Origin: Actinoplanes octamycinicus
GTDB lineage: Bacteria; Actinomycetota; Actinomycetes; Mycobacteriales; Micromonosporaceae
DNA length: 64,000 nt
Reading direction: 5' to 3'
Assembly: GCF_014205225.1 (NCBI RefSeq)
Contig: NZ_JACHNB010000001.1
Location: 7,917,501-7,981,500 of the forward strand
Below the pieces are notes generated by a model, which was not told the origin of the DNA, made no database searches, and was given only the letters and a program-made list of their open reading frames with translations. This document shows positions 8,430 to 17,400 of the stretch, piece by piece. Numbering within the stretch: the stretch's first letter is position 1; the number at the start of each line of letters is the position of its first letter. Position numbers and translations under genes: made by a program.

Positions 8430-9158
8430 TCAGTCGAGCTGGACGCGGTCCGCCAGCCCGGCCGCGGTGAACGCCTCGACTAGCGCGTCGTGCCCCTCGG
8501 TGAAGTGCGCCCAGCTGTTGAAGTGCACCAGCACGATCTGCTGGGCGCCGAGGATCCGGGCCGCCTCGGCGGCCTGCGCGCTGTCCAGGGTGAGCAGCGC
8601 GCCGTCGAACAGGCCGGTGCGCACCGCGCCCGCGAAGATCAGCGCGGTGCCGACCGGGCCGAACTTGGCGGCGATCTCCTCGACCCGCTCCAGCGACGCG
8701 TTGTCGCCGCTGACGTAGACCGGCGGCTGGTCGTCGCTGGTGAGAACAAAACCGGTCACCTCGCCGGTGATCGGCTCGCAGCCCTCCGGGCCGTGCCGGG
8801 CCGGGACGGCGGTCACCGTCACCGCGCCCAGCGTGATCGACTCCCACGGGGCCAGGCCGCGGGCGGTGCCGCCGAGCCGCTGCGCGCCGTCCGGGGTGGT
8901 CAGGGTCAGCGGCACCTCGGCGAGCAGGGCACGGCCGGAGTCGTCCAGGTTGTCGGCGTGCTGGTCGTGGGAGAGCAGGACCGCGTCGATCGGGCCCAGT
9001 TCGTCCGGCTTCCCCGCTGACGGGGCGAGCTTGGTCAGTGTGGTGCCGCTCGGGGAGACGTAGTCGCCCGGCTCGTCGAACGTGGGGTCGGTGAGAAAGC
9101 GCAGGCCACCGTACTCGAAGAGGGCGGTCGGTCCACCGAACGTCTGCACAGAGATCAT
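8430..9158 (-). CDS. Metallo-beta-lactamase-fold hydrolase (UlaG/YtnP-like)
   Basis: A 242-residue MBL-fold protein. The metal-binding SHDQHADN motif (HxxxxD) lies near residue 65, then a second His (PARHGPEG), the Asp of VYVSGDN, and a C-terminal His (VLVHFNSWAHF). This is the small cytoplasmic Zn-hydrolase arrangement of UlaG-like proteins; the substrate is unknown. ATG at 9158 is preceded by GTGAGG. Upstream frames extend into the promoter region and the CGNR gene and were rejected. It is divergent from the CGNR regulator, which probably controls it. Confidence 0.82.
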   Translation of the reverse strand: MISVQTFGGPTALFEYGGLRFLTDPTFDEPGDYVSPSGTTLTKLAPSAGKPDELGPIDAVLLSHDQHADNLDDSGRALLAEVPLTLTTPDGAQRLGGTARGLAPWESITLGAVTVTAVPARHGPEGCEPITGEVTGFVLTSDDQPPVYVSGDNASLERVEEIAAKFGPVGTALIFAGAVRTGLFDGALLTLDSAQAAEAARILGAQQIVLVHFNSWAHFTEGHDALVEAFTAAGLADRVQLD

Positions 9159-9165
9159 CGTCAAC

Positions 9166-9215
9166 CTCACGGATAGATGTGCTGTCATCCGTGAGGCTAG
9201 ACGTTTGTCACGGAT
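9166..9215. promoter_or_regulatory. Phased CACGGAT half-sites between MBL hydrolase and CGNR regulator
   Basis: CTCACGGAT (9166-9174) and ATCCGTGAG (9187-9195) form a perfect 9-bp inverted repeat, and a third half-site TCACGGAT lies at 9208-9215. Centres are about 19-21 bp apart, two helical turns, so all face one side of the helix. A -35 TTGTCA (9205-9210) and -10 TACCGT (9228-9233) with a 17-bp spacer overlap the third half-site and point into the CGNR gene. This is probably an autoregulatory operator. Confidence 0.6.
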
Positions 9216-9240
9216 AAAAGCAAGCAGTACCGTGAGGATC

Positions 9241-9801
9241 GTGATCGACGCGGCACCCGGAGCGGACCTGCATCCCGGCCTCGACCTGGCCAACAGCCGG
9301 CTCGCCGTGCCCGGGCAGCCGCCACTCGACTTGCTGGACAGTCCGGCGGCGGCCGGCCGGTGGCTGATCGATCGCGGACTCGCGCCGGCCGACGCGGTGC
9401 TGCACGAGGTCTGCGCGGGGCGGCTGCGCGCACTGCGGTCGCAGATCCGGGAGCTGTTCACGGCGTACGTCGGTGAGGTCGCGCCGCCGCCGGAGGCGCT
9501 CGCGGCGGTCAACGCGGCGATGACCCGGGTGCCGACCGCCGCCGAGCTGCGCTGGGACGCCTCGCGCGGCCTGCACCGGGCGACGCCGCACCCCACCGAC
9601 CAGGTCGTCGACCGGGCGCTCGGGGTGCTCGCCGCCGACGTCGCCGACCTGCTGACCAGCGCGGACGCCTCGCGGCTCGCAGCCTGCGACTCGCATCCGT
9701 GCGTGCGCTTCCTGCTGCGCAGCGGCCGCCGCCAGTGGTGCTCGATCCGCTGCGGCGACCGCGCCCGAGCCGCCCGCGCCTACGCCCGGAGAACCCAATA
9801 A
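9241..9801 (+). CDS. CGNR zinc-finger (ABATE domain) transcriptional regulator
   Basis: A 186-residue protein. The N-terminal ABATE domain (about 10-125) opens with DLANSRLAVPGQPP, typical of the family. The C-terminal zinc-binding CGNR region has Cys at CDSHPC and WCSIRC, followed by GDRARAARAYARR (CGNR as CGDR). Members are presumed DNA-binding regulators of stress or detoxification genes. GTG at 9241 lies 8 bp after a predicted -10 box, implying a leaderless transcript; an in-frame GTG at 9232 is the alternative. Confidence 0.83.
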   Translation: MIDAAPGADLHPGLDLANSRLAVPGQPPLDLLDSPAAAGRWLIDRGLAPADAVLHEVCAGRLRALRSQIRELFTAYVGEVAPPPEALAAVNAAMTRVPTAAELRWDASRGLHRATPHPTDQVVDRALGVLAADVADLLTSADASRLAACDSHPCVRFLLRSGRRQWCSIRCGDRARAARAYARRTQ

Positions 9802-9835
9802 ATCAAATTTGTACGACTAAAGGCTCCGTGCCTGG

Positions 9836-10624
9836 TCAGTGCGGGCCGCGCGGAAGGTGGCGCTTGTGGGCGGTCTGCTGGAAGCGCTGCTCGATGGCCG
9901 CGGCGACCTCCGGCGGGACGCCCTTGCCCTCCAGGTAGTCGTCGATCTGGTCGTAGGAGAAGCCGAGGACCTCCTCATCCGCGATCCCCGGCCGCAACGT
10001 CTCCAGGTCCGCCGTCGGCATCTTCTTCACCAGCGAATCCGGCGCACCCAGAGCCGCCGCCACCGCCCGGACCCGCCGCTTCGTCAGGCCCTCCAGCGGG
10101 ACCAGGTCCGCCGCCCCGTCGCCGTGCTTGGTGAAGAAACCGGTCAGCGCCTCCGCCGCGTGATCCGTGCCGATCACCAGGCCGCGGACGGCGGAGGCGA
10201 CCGCGTACTGCGCGATCATCCGCTCGCGAGCCTTGATGTTGCCCAGGATGAAGTCCTGCTCGGCCTCGTCCCGGGTGGTCAGCCCGCCGGCGAGCAGCGA
10301 CTGCAGCGCGGCGTCGGCGGCCGGCTTGACGTCCACGGTCAGCACTCGGTCCGGCTGGATGAAGGCGAGCGCCGCCTGCGCGTCGTGCTCGTCGTGCTGC
10401 ACCCCATAAGGGAGACGCATCGCGATGAACTCGGCACCCGGCACGCGGCCGACAGCCAGTTGGCAGAGCCGGCCGGCGGTGGACGAGTCGACGCCGCCGC
10501 TGATCCCGAGAACCAGCGCCCGGGTGCCGGTGCTGGTCAGCGCGTCGGCGAGGAACGCGACCCGGCGTTCGATCTCGCGCTCGGCGTCGAAGTCGGCGGC
10601 GACGTGCAATTCCTGAGCGATCAT
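9836..10624 (-). CDS. nadE: Ammonia-dependent NAD+ synthetase
   Basis: A 262-residue N-type ATP pyrophosphatase. It converts nicotinic acid adenine dinucleotide to NAD+ with ATP and ammonia in the cytoplasm. The P-loop SGGVDSS lies near residue 40; further family blocks are [46 protein letters not shown] and [22 protein letters not shown]. No glutaminase domain is present and the length fits the short bacterial form. Its ATG overlaps the stop of the upstream SMP-30 gene by one base (TGATG), so translation is coupled. Confidence 0.95.
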   Translation of the reverse strand: MIAQELHVAADFDAEREIERRVAFLADALTSTGTRALVLGISGGVDSSTAGRLCQLAVGRVPGAEFIAMRLPYGVQHDEHDAQAALAFIQPDRVLTVDVKPAADAALQSLLAGGLTTRDEAEQDFILGNIKARERMIAQYAVASAVRGLVIGTDHAAEALTGFFTKHGDGAADLVPLEGLTKRRVRAVAAALGAPDSLVKKMPTADLETLRPGIADEEVLGFSYDQIDDYLEGKGVPPEVAAAIEQRFQQTAHKRHLPRGPH

Positions 10625-11517
10625 CAGCGGGCTCCGTTGAAGGTCACCCGCAGGGCGTATATCGAGGTCCCCGCGGTGATGTACAGGTGGTTCAGAGCCG
10701 GGCCGCCGAACGTGAGGTTGGCGACCGACTCCGGTAACAGCAGCTTCCCGATCAGCGTGCCATCGGTGGCGAAGCAGTGCACGCCGTCCCACGCCGCCGC
10801 CCAGATCCGGCCCTCCGAGTCGGCGCGCAGCCCGTCGAACCGGCCGTGGTCACAGGTCGCGAAGATCTCCCCGCCGGCCAGCGTGCCGTCCCCGAGGACG
10901 TCGAAGACGCGCAGGTGGCTGGGCTCCTGCCGGGTGTCGGCGATGTAGAGACGCTGCTCGTCGGGAGAGAAGGCCAGCCCGTTCGGCCGGCTGAAGTCGT
11001 CGGCGACGATCCGCAGGTCGCCGGTGGCCGGGTCGAGCCGGAAGACGTGGCAGGCCCCGCCGAACTCGTTGACGCCGCGATGCCCCTCGTAGTCGCTGTC
11101 GATCCCGTAGGACGGGTCGGTGAACCAGACGGTGCCGTCCGAGCGGACCACCACGTCGTTCGGACTGTTCAGTCGTTTGCCCTGGTAGGAGTCGGCGAGC
11201 ACGGTGATCGTCCCGTGGTGCTCGGTGCGGGTGACCCGGCGGTTGCCCTGCTCGCAGGTGATCAGGCGGCCCTGCCGGTCGACGGTGTTGCCGTTGGCGT
11301 GACCGGAGTCGGCGCGGAAGACCCCGACCGCGCCGGTGGTCTCGTCCCAGCGCATCAGCCGGTTGTTGGGGATGTCGCTCCAGACCAGGTAGCGCCCGGC
11401 TGGGAACCATGCGGGACCCTCGGTCTTGCGGTCGCCGGTGTGCAGCCGCTCGACGAAGAAGTCGCCGTCGAGGTAGCGGAAGCGGTCGTCGAGCATCCGG
11501 AAATCCGTAGGGATCAT
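10624..11517 (-). CDS. SMP-30/gluconolactonase/LRE family lactonase
   Basis: A 297-residue six-bladed beta-propeller. Metal-site segments are the N-terminal Glu in TEGPAWFP, the Asn in [12 protein letters not shown], the [12 protein letters not shown] block and the [15 protein letters not shown]sp. The family hydrolyses sugar lactones or related esters using one divalent metal. It is the first gene of a two-gene unit with nadE. It is divergent from the Lrp-type regulator, which probably controls it. Confidence 0.9.
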   Translation of the reverse strand: MIPTDFRMLDDRFRYLDGDFFVERLHTGDRKTEGPAWFPAGRYLVWSDIPNNRLMRWDETTGAVGVFRADSGHANGNTVDRQGRLITCEQGNRRVTRTEHHGTITVLADSYQGKRLNSPNDVVVRSDGTVWFTDPSYGIDSDYEGHRGVNEFGGACHVFRLDPATGDLRIVADDFSRPNGLAFSPDEQRLYIADTRQEPSHLRVFDVLGDGTLAGGEIFATCDHGRFDGLRADSEGRIWAAAWDGVHCFATDGTLIGKLLLPESVANLTFGGPALNHLYITAGTSIYALRVTFNGAR

Positions 11518-11535
11518 GGCATCACCCTAGTACTG

Positions 11536-11550
11536 CCTAACTTGGTAAGG
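11536..11550. promoter_or_regulatory. Possible Lrp/AsnC operator
   Basis: CCTAACTTGGTAAGG is an imperfect dyad (5 of 6 positions) in an AT-richer stretch between the divergent lactonase and Lrp genes, where an autoregulatory Lrp site would be expected. Confidence 0.35.
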
Positions 11551-11588
11551 TCAAGCGCAAGAAACGCCGAATTTCATCAGGAGCGCGG

Positions 11589-12032
11589 ATGGACGACATC
11601 GATCGGCAGCTGCTCGGGCAGTTGCAGGAGGACGCCACCCGGTCGTATGCGGAGCTCGGCCGCGCCGTCGGCCTGTCCGCGGCGTCGGCGCACGACCGGG
11701 TGCGCAAGCTGCGGGACCGCGGCGTGATCCGCCGGACCACGGTGGAGATCGATCCGGCCGCCGTCGACCGGGGCGTCTCGGCCTACGTGATGATCGACGC
11801 GAACGCCTGGATGGGCGACGCGCCGACCCGGGAGGCACTGCTCGCCATCCCGGCGATCCAGGAGGCACACGTGGTCGCCGGCACGTCGTCACTGCTCGTC
11901 AAGATCCGCACCGCCACGACGGAGCAGCTCCAGGCCGCGCTCCGCGAGATCTACGCCGTCGACGGCGTCACCGGCACCCAGACCGTGGTCGTCCTGGAGA
12001 CCTTCTTCGAGCGCCCGATCAACATCATTTAA
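11589..12032 (+). CDS. Lrp/AsnC-family transcriptional regulator
   Basis: A 147-residue protein with an N-terminal winged HTH (DDIDRQLLGQLQEDATRSYA, then GLSAASAHDRVRKLRDRGVI) and a C-terminal RAM/ligand domain (about 65-147, including VVAGTSSLLVKIRT). Family members form dimers and octamers that respond to amino acids or similar ligands. ATG at 11589 follows TCAGGAGCG. It is divergent from the SMP-30/nadE unit. Confidence 0.9.
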   Translation: MDDIDRQLLGQLQEDATRSYAELGRAVGLSAASAHDRVRKLRDRGVIRRTTVEIDPAAVDRGVSAYVMIDANAWMGDAPTREALLAIPAIQEAHVVAGTSSLLVKIRTATTEQLQAALREIYAVDGVTGTQTVVVLETFFERPINII

Positions 12033-12185
12033 ACCATTTTCCTGTACGACTTGCCTCCCCGTGCGTGGTCAGTGCGCCAGGCCGCCCCGCCACCGGACCG
12101 TGGCGCGGCCCACGGCGCGCTGACCCTTGCGGCCGTCTCGAACGCCCCGAGACACCCGTCAAGACCAGCTGGCGGCCCGATCCGC

Positions 12186-12272
12186 CACTTTCCTCCCCGC
12201 ATTCCCGGGGCCAGCGGCACTTTCCTCGCGGCATTGCCGAGGCCAGCACCACTCCCCTCGCGGCGAGGAACC
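12186..12272. repeat. 32-bp tandem repeat, about 2.6 copies
   Basis: Units starting CACTTTCCTC at 12186, CACTTTCCTC at 12218 and CACTCCCCTC at 12250 repeat with an exact 32-bp period, each with an internal CGGGG/CGAGG arm. The array lies in a 250-bp gap after the Lrp gene with no convincing gene of its own. Confidence 0.65.
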
Positions 12273-12284
12273 GACGTTCGTTGC

Positions 12285-12473
12285 GGGCTCGCAAGATCCC
12301 GCACACGATCCCGGAACGCGATGACGTCATCGCGGGCCTGGCGGCGACTTGGCCTCGACGAGATACCGGGCGCCGGCCAGGGTGAAGGCCACATCGAGCT
12401 CGCCCTTGCCGCACACGTTCGACGTCGCGGTGAGGAAGGCATGCGAGATGTGCAGGTATCCGGAGGCGTCGTA
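12285..12473 (-). pseudogene. Remnant of a PD-(D/E)xK restriction-endonuclease-like protein
   Basis: The minus strand reads GKGELDVAFTLAGARYLVEA then K, matching the 'GEQIDGAF...YLVEAKW' core of restriction-endonuclease-like nucleases (Asp and ExK active site). Just after the catalytic Lys the frame closes, but skipping one base (near 12360) continues as RRQARDDVIAFRDRVRD, the expected next helix. The N-terminal half of the protein is absent. I call it a truncated, frameshifted remnant downstream of the CYTH gene; the family assignment is from memory of the motif. Confidence 0.45.
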
Positions 12474-12499
12474 TGAACGTTGCGCCGGTATGGGACGCA

Positions 12500-13111
12500 T
12501 TACCGAAATTTCAGCACCCGGGTACGGTCTGGTGCTGCGCACGCGGCACGTTCATGCTCAAGCACCAGATCACGGTAGGGCAGATCAACCATCGTGTGGT
12601 CGATGAGTCCCAGGTGTCGTTCTACTTGACTGAGCAGCGTCGCGGCGGCGTCCTTGTCGATGGCCATGACCTCGGTCTCCGCGAATGCTCCCACGCCGGC
12701 GAGGCGATCGATGGAAACCGTCACACTGTCACGGCCGGGATGGCGGAACGTCGTGCGGGTCTTCTCCACCCTGCACAGCCGGACCATGCCGAGAGCAGCC
12801 ATCAGTTCTTCGGCCGCGATGGCCTGTTCCTGCCCCGCGAGGACGACGTTGGTTTCGCGTTTGGCGATCACGCCCGACGTTGAGCGCGTGCTGCTGGTGG
12901 AGGCGGGCTTGTAGGTGATCTCAGCGAATCCGTCTCGTTGCCGGACTCGCAGGCATTCGACGGTGACCATGAAGTCGATGTCGGGCCGGCTGTAGTAGGT
13001 GTCGACCTCGACGCTGGTACCCGTCTGCTGGTAGCCCTGCGCTGTCATACGCTTCGTCAGGGCAGCGACATCGGTCAGTGCTCGTTTGCGTTCGACCTCG
13101 ATCAGGCTCAT
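12500..13111 (-). CDS. CYTH-domain triphosphate tunnel enzyme (CyaB/ThTPase-like)
   Basis: A 203-residue CYTH protein with intact tunnel residues: ExExK as EVERK (residues 5-9), then RVRQR, ITYKPA, AKRET, VEKTRTTF and SIDRLAGVGAFAETEV. The family hydrolyses inorganic or thiamine triphosphate, or makes cAMP, within an eight-strand tunnel; the substrate cannot be read from sequence. ATG at 13111 overlaps the stop of the upstream unknown gene (ATGA), so the two are translationally coupled. Confidence 0.85.
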   Translation of the reverse strand: MSLIEVERKRALTDVAALTKRMTAQGYQQTGTSVEVDTYYSRPDIDFMVTVECLRVRQRDGFAEITYKPASTSSTRSTSGVIAKRETNVVLAGQEQAIAAEELMAALGMVRLCRVEKTRTTFRHPGRDSVTVSIDRLAGVGAFAETEVMAIDKDAAATLLSQVERHLGLIDHTMVDLPYRDLVLEHERAACAAPDRTRVLKFR

Positions 13112-13869
13112 AGCGCAGCGTTGTCTCCCTTGGTGATGGCCGTGTACGTGCGGGCCAGGTTCGGTTTGCTGCACCGCTCGGCCAGCACACCGAGGCCGTT
13201 GCGCAGGGTGTCCGTGTCGCTGCGCGGCACGTTACAGAACAACACCAGCTGTTTCGCGTCTCGCAGCGGATTGGCGAGTTGCTTGGCCAAGAACCGGTTG
13301 TAGTAGTGCCGGTCGACCCGGCCGACGTCGCCGGCCATGACGGGCATCAAAACGGTATCGCAGTCGGCTCCCGCTGAATGCACGACGAACGCCGTGAGCA
13401 ACTGGTCGGCAGTCATGTACGCGTAGGTCTCACGGCCTTCCCGGAGCAGCCACGCCTCCCACGCCGTCCGGCAGGCGGCATCCCCGACGGTGACGGCGTT
13501 CAAAAATGCCAGCAGCGCCACTTCGGTGGTGGAGTCGAAGATGTCGCTGTCGATGGTGCGGTGGTCGCGATAGGGCTCGCTCATCGCGGCCAGCATCATC
13601 GTCTGCGGTTGGGGAAGCCAGTCCACCTCGCCGCCGATCTGAAAGTGCACCCGTTTGTGGCCGGCGTGCAGGTCGACCCAGTCGTCTGCCTGGTCGCCGT
13701 CGAGCACGGGGGTGAAGCCGAGCAAGCCGGAACGCCACACGTGGTCGCGGAAGGTGAGGTAGTGGCGTTGGACTTCGCGGAACAGTCCGATGGGTGCGCT
13801 GATCACCGCGCAGATCCGCGGGTCAAGGTCGGTCAGCGGCACGATCCGCGAGTTCTGGCGAGCCACCAC
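13108..13869 (-). CDS. Unknown protein coupled to the CYTH enzyme
   Basis: A 253-residue soluble protein of unrecognised family. Visible features are an early segment DPRICAVISAPIGLFREVQR, a WVDLHAGHKRVHFQIGG stretch with two His, an Asp/Glu-rich TIDSDIFDSTTEVALLAFLN segment, and a basic C-terminal half (RVDRHYYNRFLAKQL, QLVLFCNVPRSDTDTLRNG). It has no signal peptide or membrane helix. It ends in a 4-bp overlap with the CYTH gene, implying a shared pathway or complex. The GTG start at 13869 follows GACGAG; GTG at 13866 is equally possible. Confidence 0.7.
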   Translation of the reverse strand: MVARQNSRIVPLTDLDPRICAVISAPIGLFREVQRHYLTFRDHVWRSGLLGFTPVLDGDQADDWVDLHAGHKRVHFQIGGEVDWLPQPQTMMLAAMSEPYRDHRTIDSDIFDSTTEVALLAFLNAVTVGDAACRTAWEAWLLREGRETYAYMTADQLLTAFVVHSAGADCDTVLMPVMAGDVGRVDRHYYNRFLAKQLANPLRDAKQLVLFCNVPRSDTDTLRNGLGVLAERCSKPNLARTYTAITKGDNAAL

Positions 13870-14405
13870 CTCGTCGGTGCAGCCTGAAACTGCCGGGTGG
13901 ATGAATATCCCTGACGGGTGGCTGAGGTTACAACATCTAATTCACGAATTTCTTGCAGCTTGCGACGTGGAAATCAGGAAGGCCGGGTCGACTTAGTTAA
14001 ATGCGTTCTTGTGCCCGCAGCCGCTCAGGAGCGCACGATCAGGAGGTGGCCTGGAGTCGGGACACAACCGCGACCGACCGACGCGGCCCCTGGACCAAGG
14101 CGGGTCCGTGGAAGGGAGACGCAACCAGAGACGCCTCCTGGAGCGGAGACGCGAACTAGAGGCGACCGCAACGTGGCCGGACCGGGATCGGAACTCGACC
14201 GGACCGGGCGCGCGGCGAAACGCGACCGGACAGCGGCGCGCGGCGGGACGTGGGCTGATCGGGGCGCGCGGCGAAACGTGGGCGGACCGCACGGTGCGGC
14301 GGGACCTGGGTGGCTCGGGCGCGGGCGGGGCCTGGGCGGCTCCGGCGCGGGGCGGGAAATGTGGGAGGCGCTCACGGTTTCCGGGGAGGTGCCGATGGGT
14401 TCGAT
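13870..14405. repeat. Intergenic stretch with a degenerate GC-rich array
   Basis: The first 140 bp are AT-richer (13925-14010) and probably carry the promoters of the divergent neighbours. From about 14100 to 14370 the sequence is a degenerate tandem array with core GCGGCGAAACGTGGGCGGAC; units near 14210, 14240, 14267, 14298 and 14325 are spaced about 27-31 bp. Several open frames cross it but only yield Arg/Gly-rich low-complexity protein. No gene is called. Confidence 0.55.
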
Positions 14406-17400
14406 ATGAGTGTCGGGTTCCGGGAGCGGCTGGATGGGCAGTCGCTGGAGCTGCTCGCGCACGCGTTTGGGCGTAGTCCGGTGCCCAAGCTTGTGCTCAG
14501 CCTGGAACCGGAGGAGTACGGGCGGTTCATCACCGTCAACGACGCTTTCTGTGAGTTGGTGGGGTATGCAGCGGAGGAGTTGATCGGGGAGTCCTGCCTG
14601 GTTCTGCTGGACGAGGACGGGCTTGGGCCGGTGATGGCGGCCTTCGAGGCGATGGTTCGTGGGGAGCGGACCGTGGTCGCGATGGAGCGCGTGCTGGTCC
14701 GGCGGGACGGGTCACGGGTCTGGGTGGTCAGCCAGAACGTGATGGTGCGGGATCAGGCCGGGCGGCCGTTCCTGGTGGCTGAGGTGGTGGAGAGCAGCAG
14801 CCAACTGGCGCTCGCGGAGAGTGAGGCGCGGTTCCGGACGCTGGTGGACTCCTCCCCGATCGGGATGGCGGTGCTGAACACCGACGGGGCCTGGCTGCGG
14901 GTGAATCCGGCGGTTGCGGCGTTGCTCGGGTACACCGGGGCGGAGTTGACCGGGCTCAGCCTCAGCGCGGTCACCCATCCGGATGACCGGGCCGCCTGCG
15001 TGGCGATGCTGCGGGACCTGGCGAGCGGGGCGGCCGCCGGGTTCGACGGGCATGTGCGGTACCTGTGCAAGGACGGGCAGGTCATCTGGTGCCGGTTGAC
15101 CGTCACCCCGCTCAGGTCGGAGGTCGGCGCGCCGCTGCAGCTGCTCGCCCAGCTTGCCGACGTGACCGCGGAGCGCCGCAGTCAGGAGATGATCGCGGCC
15201 GCCCAGCAGCGTCTGGAACGCAGTGAGCGGCAGTTCGCCGAGGTGGCGGACAACAGCCCGATCGCTCGGATCGTGCTCGGGCTGCGGGATGAGAAGCGCG
15301 GGCGGATCGTGCTGGCCAATCCGGCGTTCTGCCGGCTGTTCGGCTTCACCGACGCGGAGGTGCTCGGCATGCACTTCGCCGAACTGCAGCGCGGACTCGC
15401 GGCACAAAAGCATGGATCAGCCGAGGGACAAGCACACGGGCACGCGGCGACACGAGAGAGCGGACAGGCTGCGGGACAGGAGAGCGGGCACGCGGCCGAA
15501 CAAGACAGCGGACATGCGGCCGAACAAGACAGCGGGCACGCGACGGAACAAGACACCGGGCACGCGGCGGAACAGGACAGCGGGCACGCGGCGGCCCAGA
15601 GGCGGGAGTGGGAGCAGGCCGCGGAGCTGGAGCGGGGGCTGGGCCTCATGGCTTCCGGGGAACGGACCCGGGGGCAGCGGGAGCTGACGCTGCGGCGGAA
15701 GGACGGGACGGCGATCACCGTGGTCGCGCACACGTCGGTGATCACTGATGAGCAGGGGCCGGCGACCGCGGTGGTGCAACTGCTCGACGTCACCGCCGAG
15801 CGGGCCGCGGGGCGGGCTGCCGAGGAGGCCGCCGACCGGGAGGTGCGCCGGCTGCGCGGGACGCTCGCCGTGCAGCGGGCGGTCACCGCCGCCGCCACCG
15901 ACCGCGAGTCGGCGGTGCGGGCGGTCGCGGACCGGGCCGTCGAGCTCTTCCCGGCCGCCGACGGGGCCGCCGTCGAGCTGGTCGAGGGCGACCAGCTGGC
16001 CTATGTGGCGACCGCCGGGACACTGTCCGCCTTCACCGGCACCCGGATCCCGCGGACCGGGTCACTGAGCGGGATCGCGCTGGCCACCGACGCCCCGGCG
16101 CACTGCCCGGACACCGGCCACGACCCTCGGGTCAACCAGAGCATGTGCGAGCGGCTGGGGATCGGCGCCATGCTGATCGCGCCGCTGCACGCGGAGAACG
16201 ACGTGATCGGCGTGCTGAAGGTGTCGGCCGGCGCCGCGAACGTCTTCGACGACACCGATGAGCAGCAGCTCGCCCTGCTCGCCGACAGTCTGAGCGCGGC
16301 CCTGCAGCACGCCGACGACGCCACCCGCAACGCCGAGCTGCTCGCGGAGCGGACCCGGGCACTGGCCGAGCTGTCGATCAGCGAGCAGCGGTTCCGGCTG
16401 ACCTTCGACAACTCGCCGCTCGGGCTCACCCTGTGCAGTCTGCGACCGGCGGACTTCGGGCGTTATCTGCAGGCCAGCCCGGCGATGACCACGATCACCG
16501 GGTACACCCCGCAGGAGCTGGCCGGGATGACCTTCGCCGACCTGACGTACCCGGACGACTTGGCGAGCACCCACGATTACGCCCGCCGGTTCGTCGCCGG
16601 TGAGCTGGACGCGGTCAGCCTGGAGCGGCGCTACCTGCACAAGGACGGCCACCTGATCTGGGTCACGCTGCGCGTCGCGGTGGTCCGCGACGAGCACGGC
16701 CGGGCACAGTACGCGGTGGTCCAGGTCGAGGATGTCACCGCGGCCCGCGAGGCGGACGCCCAGCTGCGCCGTTCGGCCCGGCTCTTCGAGCTGATCCCGG
16801 CCGCCGTGATCGTCCGGGATCTGGACGGCACGATCCGCTGGTGGAACGACGGCGCCACGCGCCTGTACGGCTGGCCGCTGGCAGCCGCCGCCGGCAAGTC
16901 CGCGCACCGGTTGCTGCACACCACTTTCCCGTACGAGGGAGGCGCCGCCGAGCAGGAGGAGTCGCTGCGCCGCGACGGCTACTGGAACGGTCACCTGGAT
17001 CACATCACCGCGGACGGCCGTACCGTCAATGTCCTGAGCCGTCAGGTGCTGCACCACCCGGATCCGGACAACGCGCAGGTCCTCGAGGTGAACTCGGACG
17101 TGACCGCGGCCCGGGCCGCGGAGCAGGCCCTGGCGGAGAGCGAGGAGCGGTTGCGCGCCCAGTTCGCCAACACCGGCGTCGGCCAGGTGATCTCGACGCT
17201 GGACGGCATGGTGATCAGCGTGAACCGGGCCTACGCCGCGATGATCGGCCGGTCGCCCGAGGAGCTGCCCGGGCTGCACGACCACGACCTGGTGCACCCG
17301 GATGATCTGGTGGCGCACCGGCGGCTGCTGGCCGGCCTGTTCGCCGGGGAGAGCGAGTCGTACACCACGGAGGCGCGGATCGCGCACGCCGACGGCCACT

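Noticed and set aside
12186..12272. Possible CRISPR array (32-bp period)
   Set aside because: The units are contiguous with no spacers, imperfect, and there are no cas genes nearby.
12029..12442. Minus-strand 137-codon frame after the Lrp gene
   Set aside because: Only its first third has coding character and that belongs to the frameshifted nuclease remnant; the rest crosses the 32-bp repeats.
14009..14476. Open frames crossing the array before the PAS kinase
   Set aside because: They only encode Arg/Gly low-complexity sequence and end inside the kinase gene.
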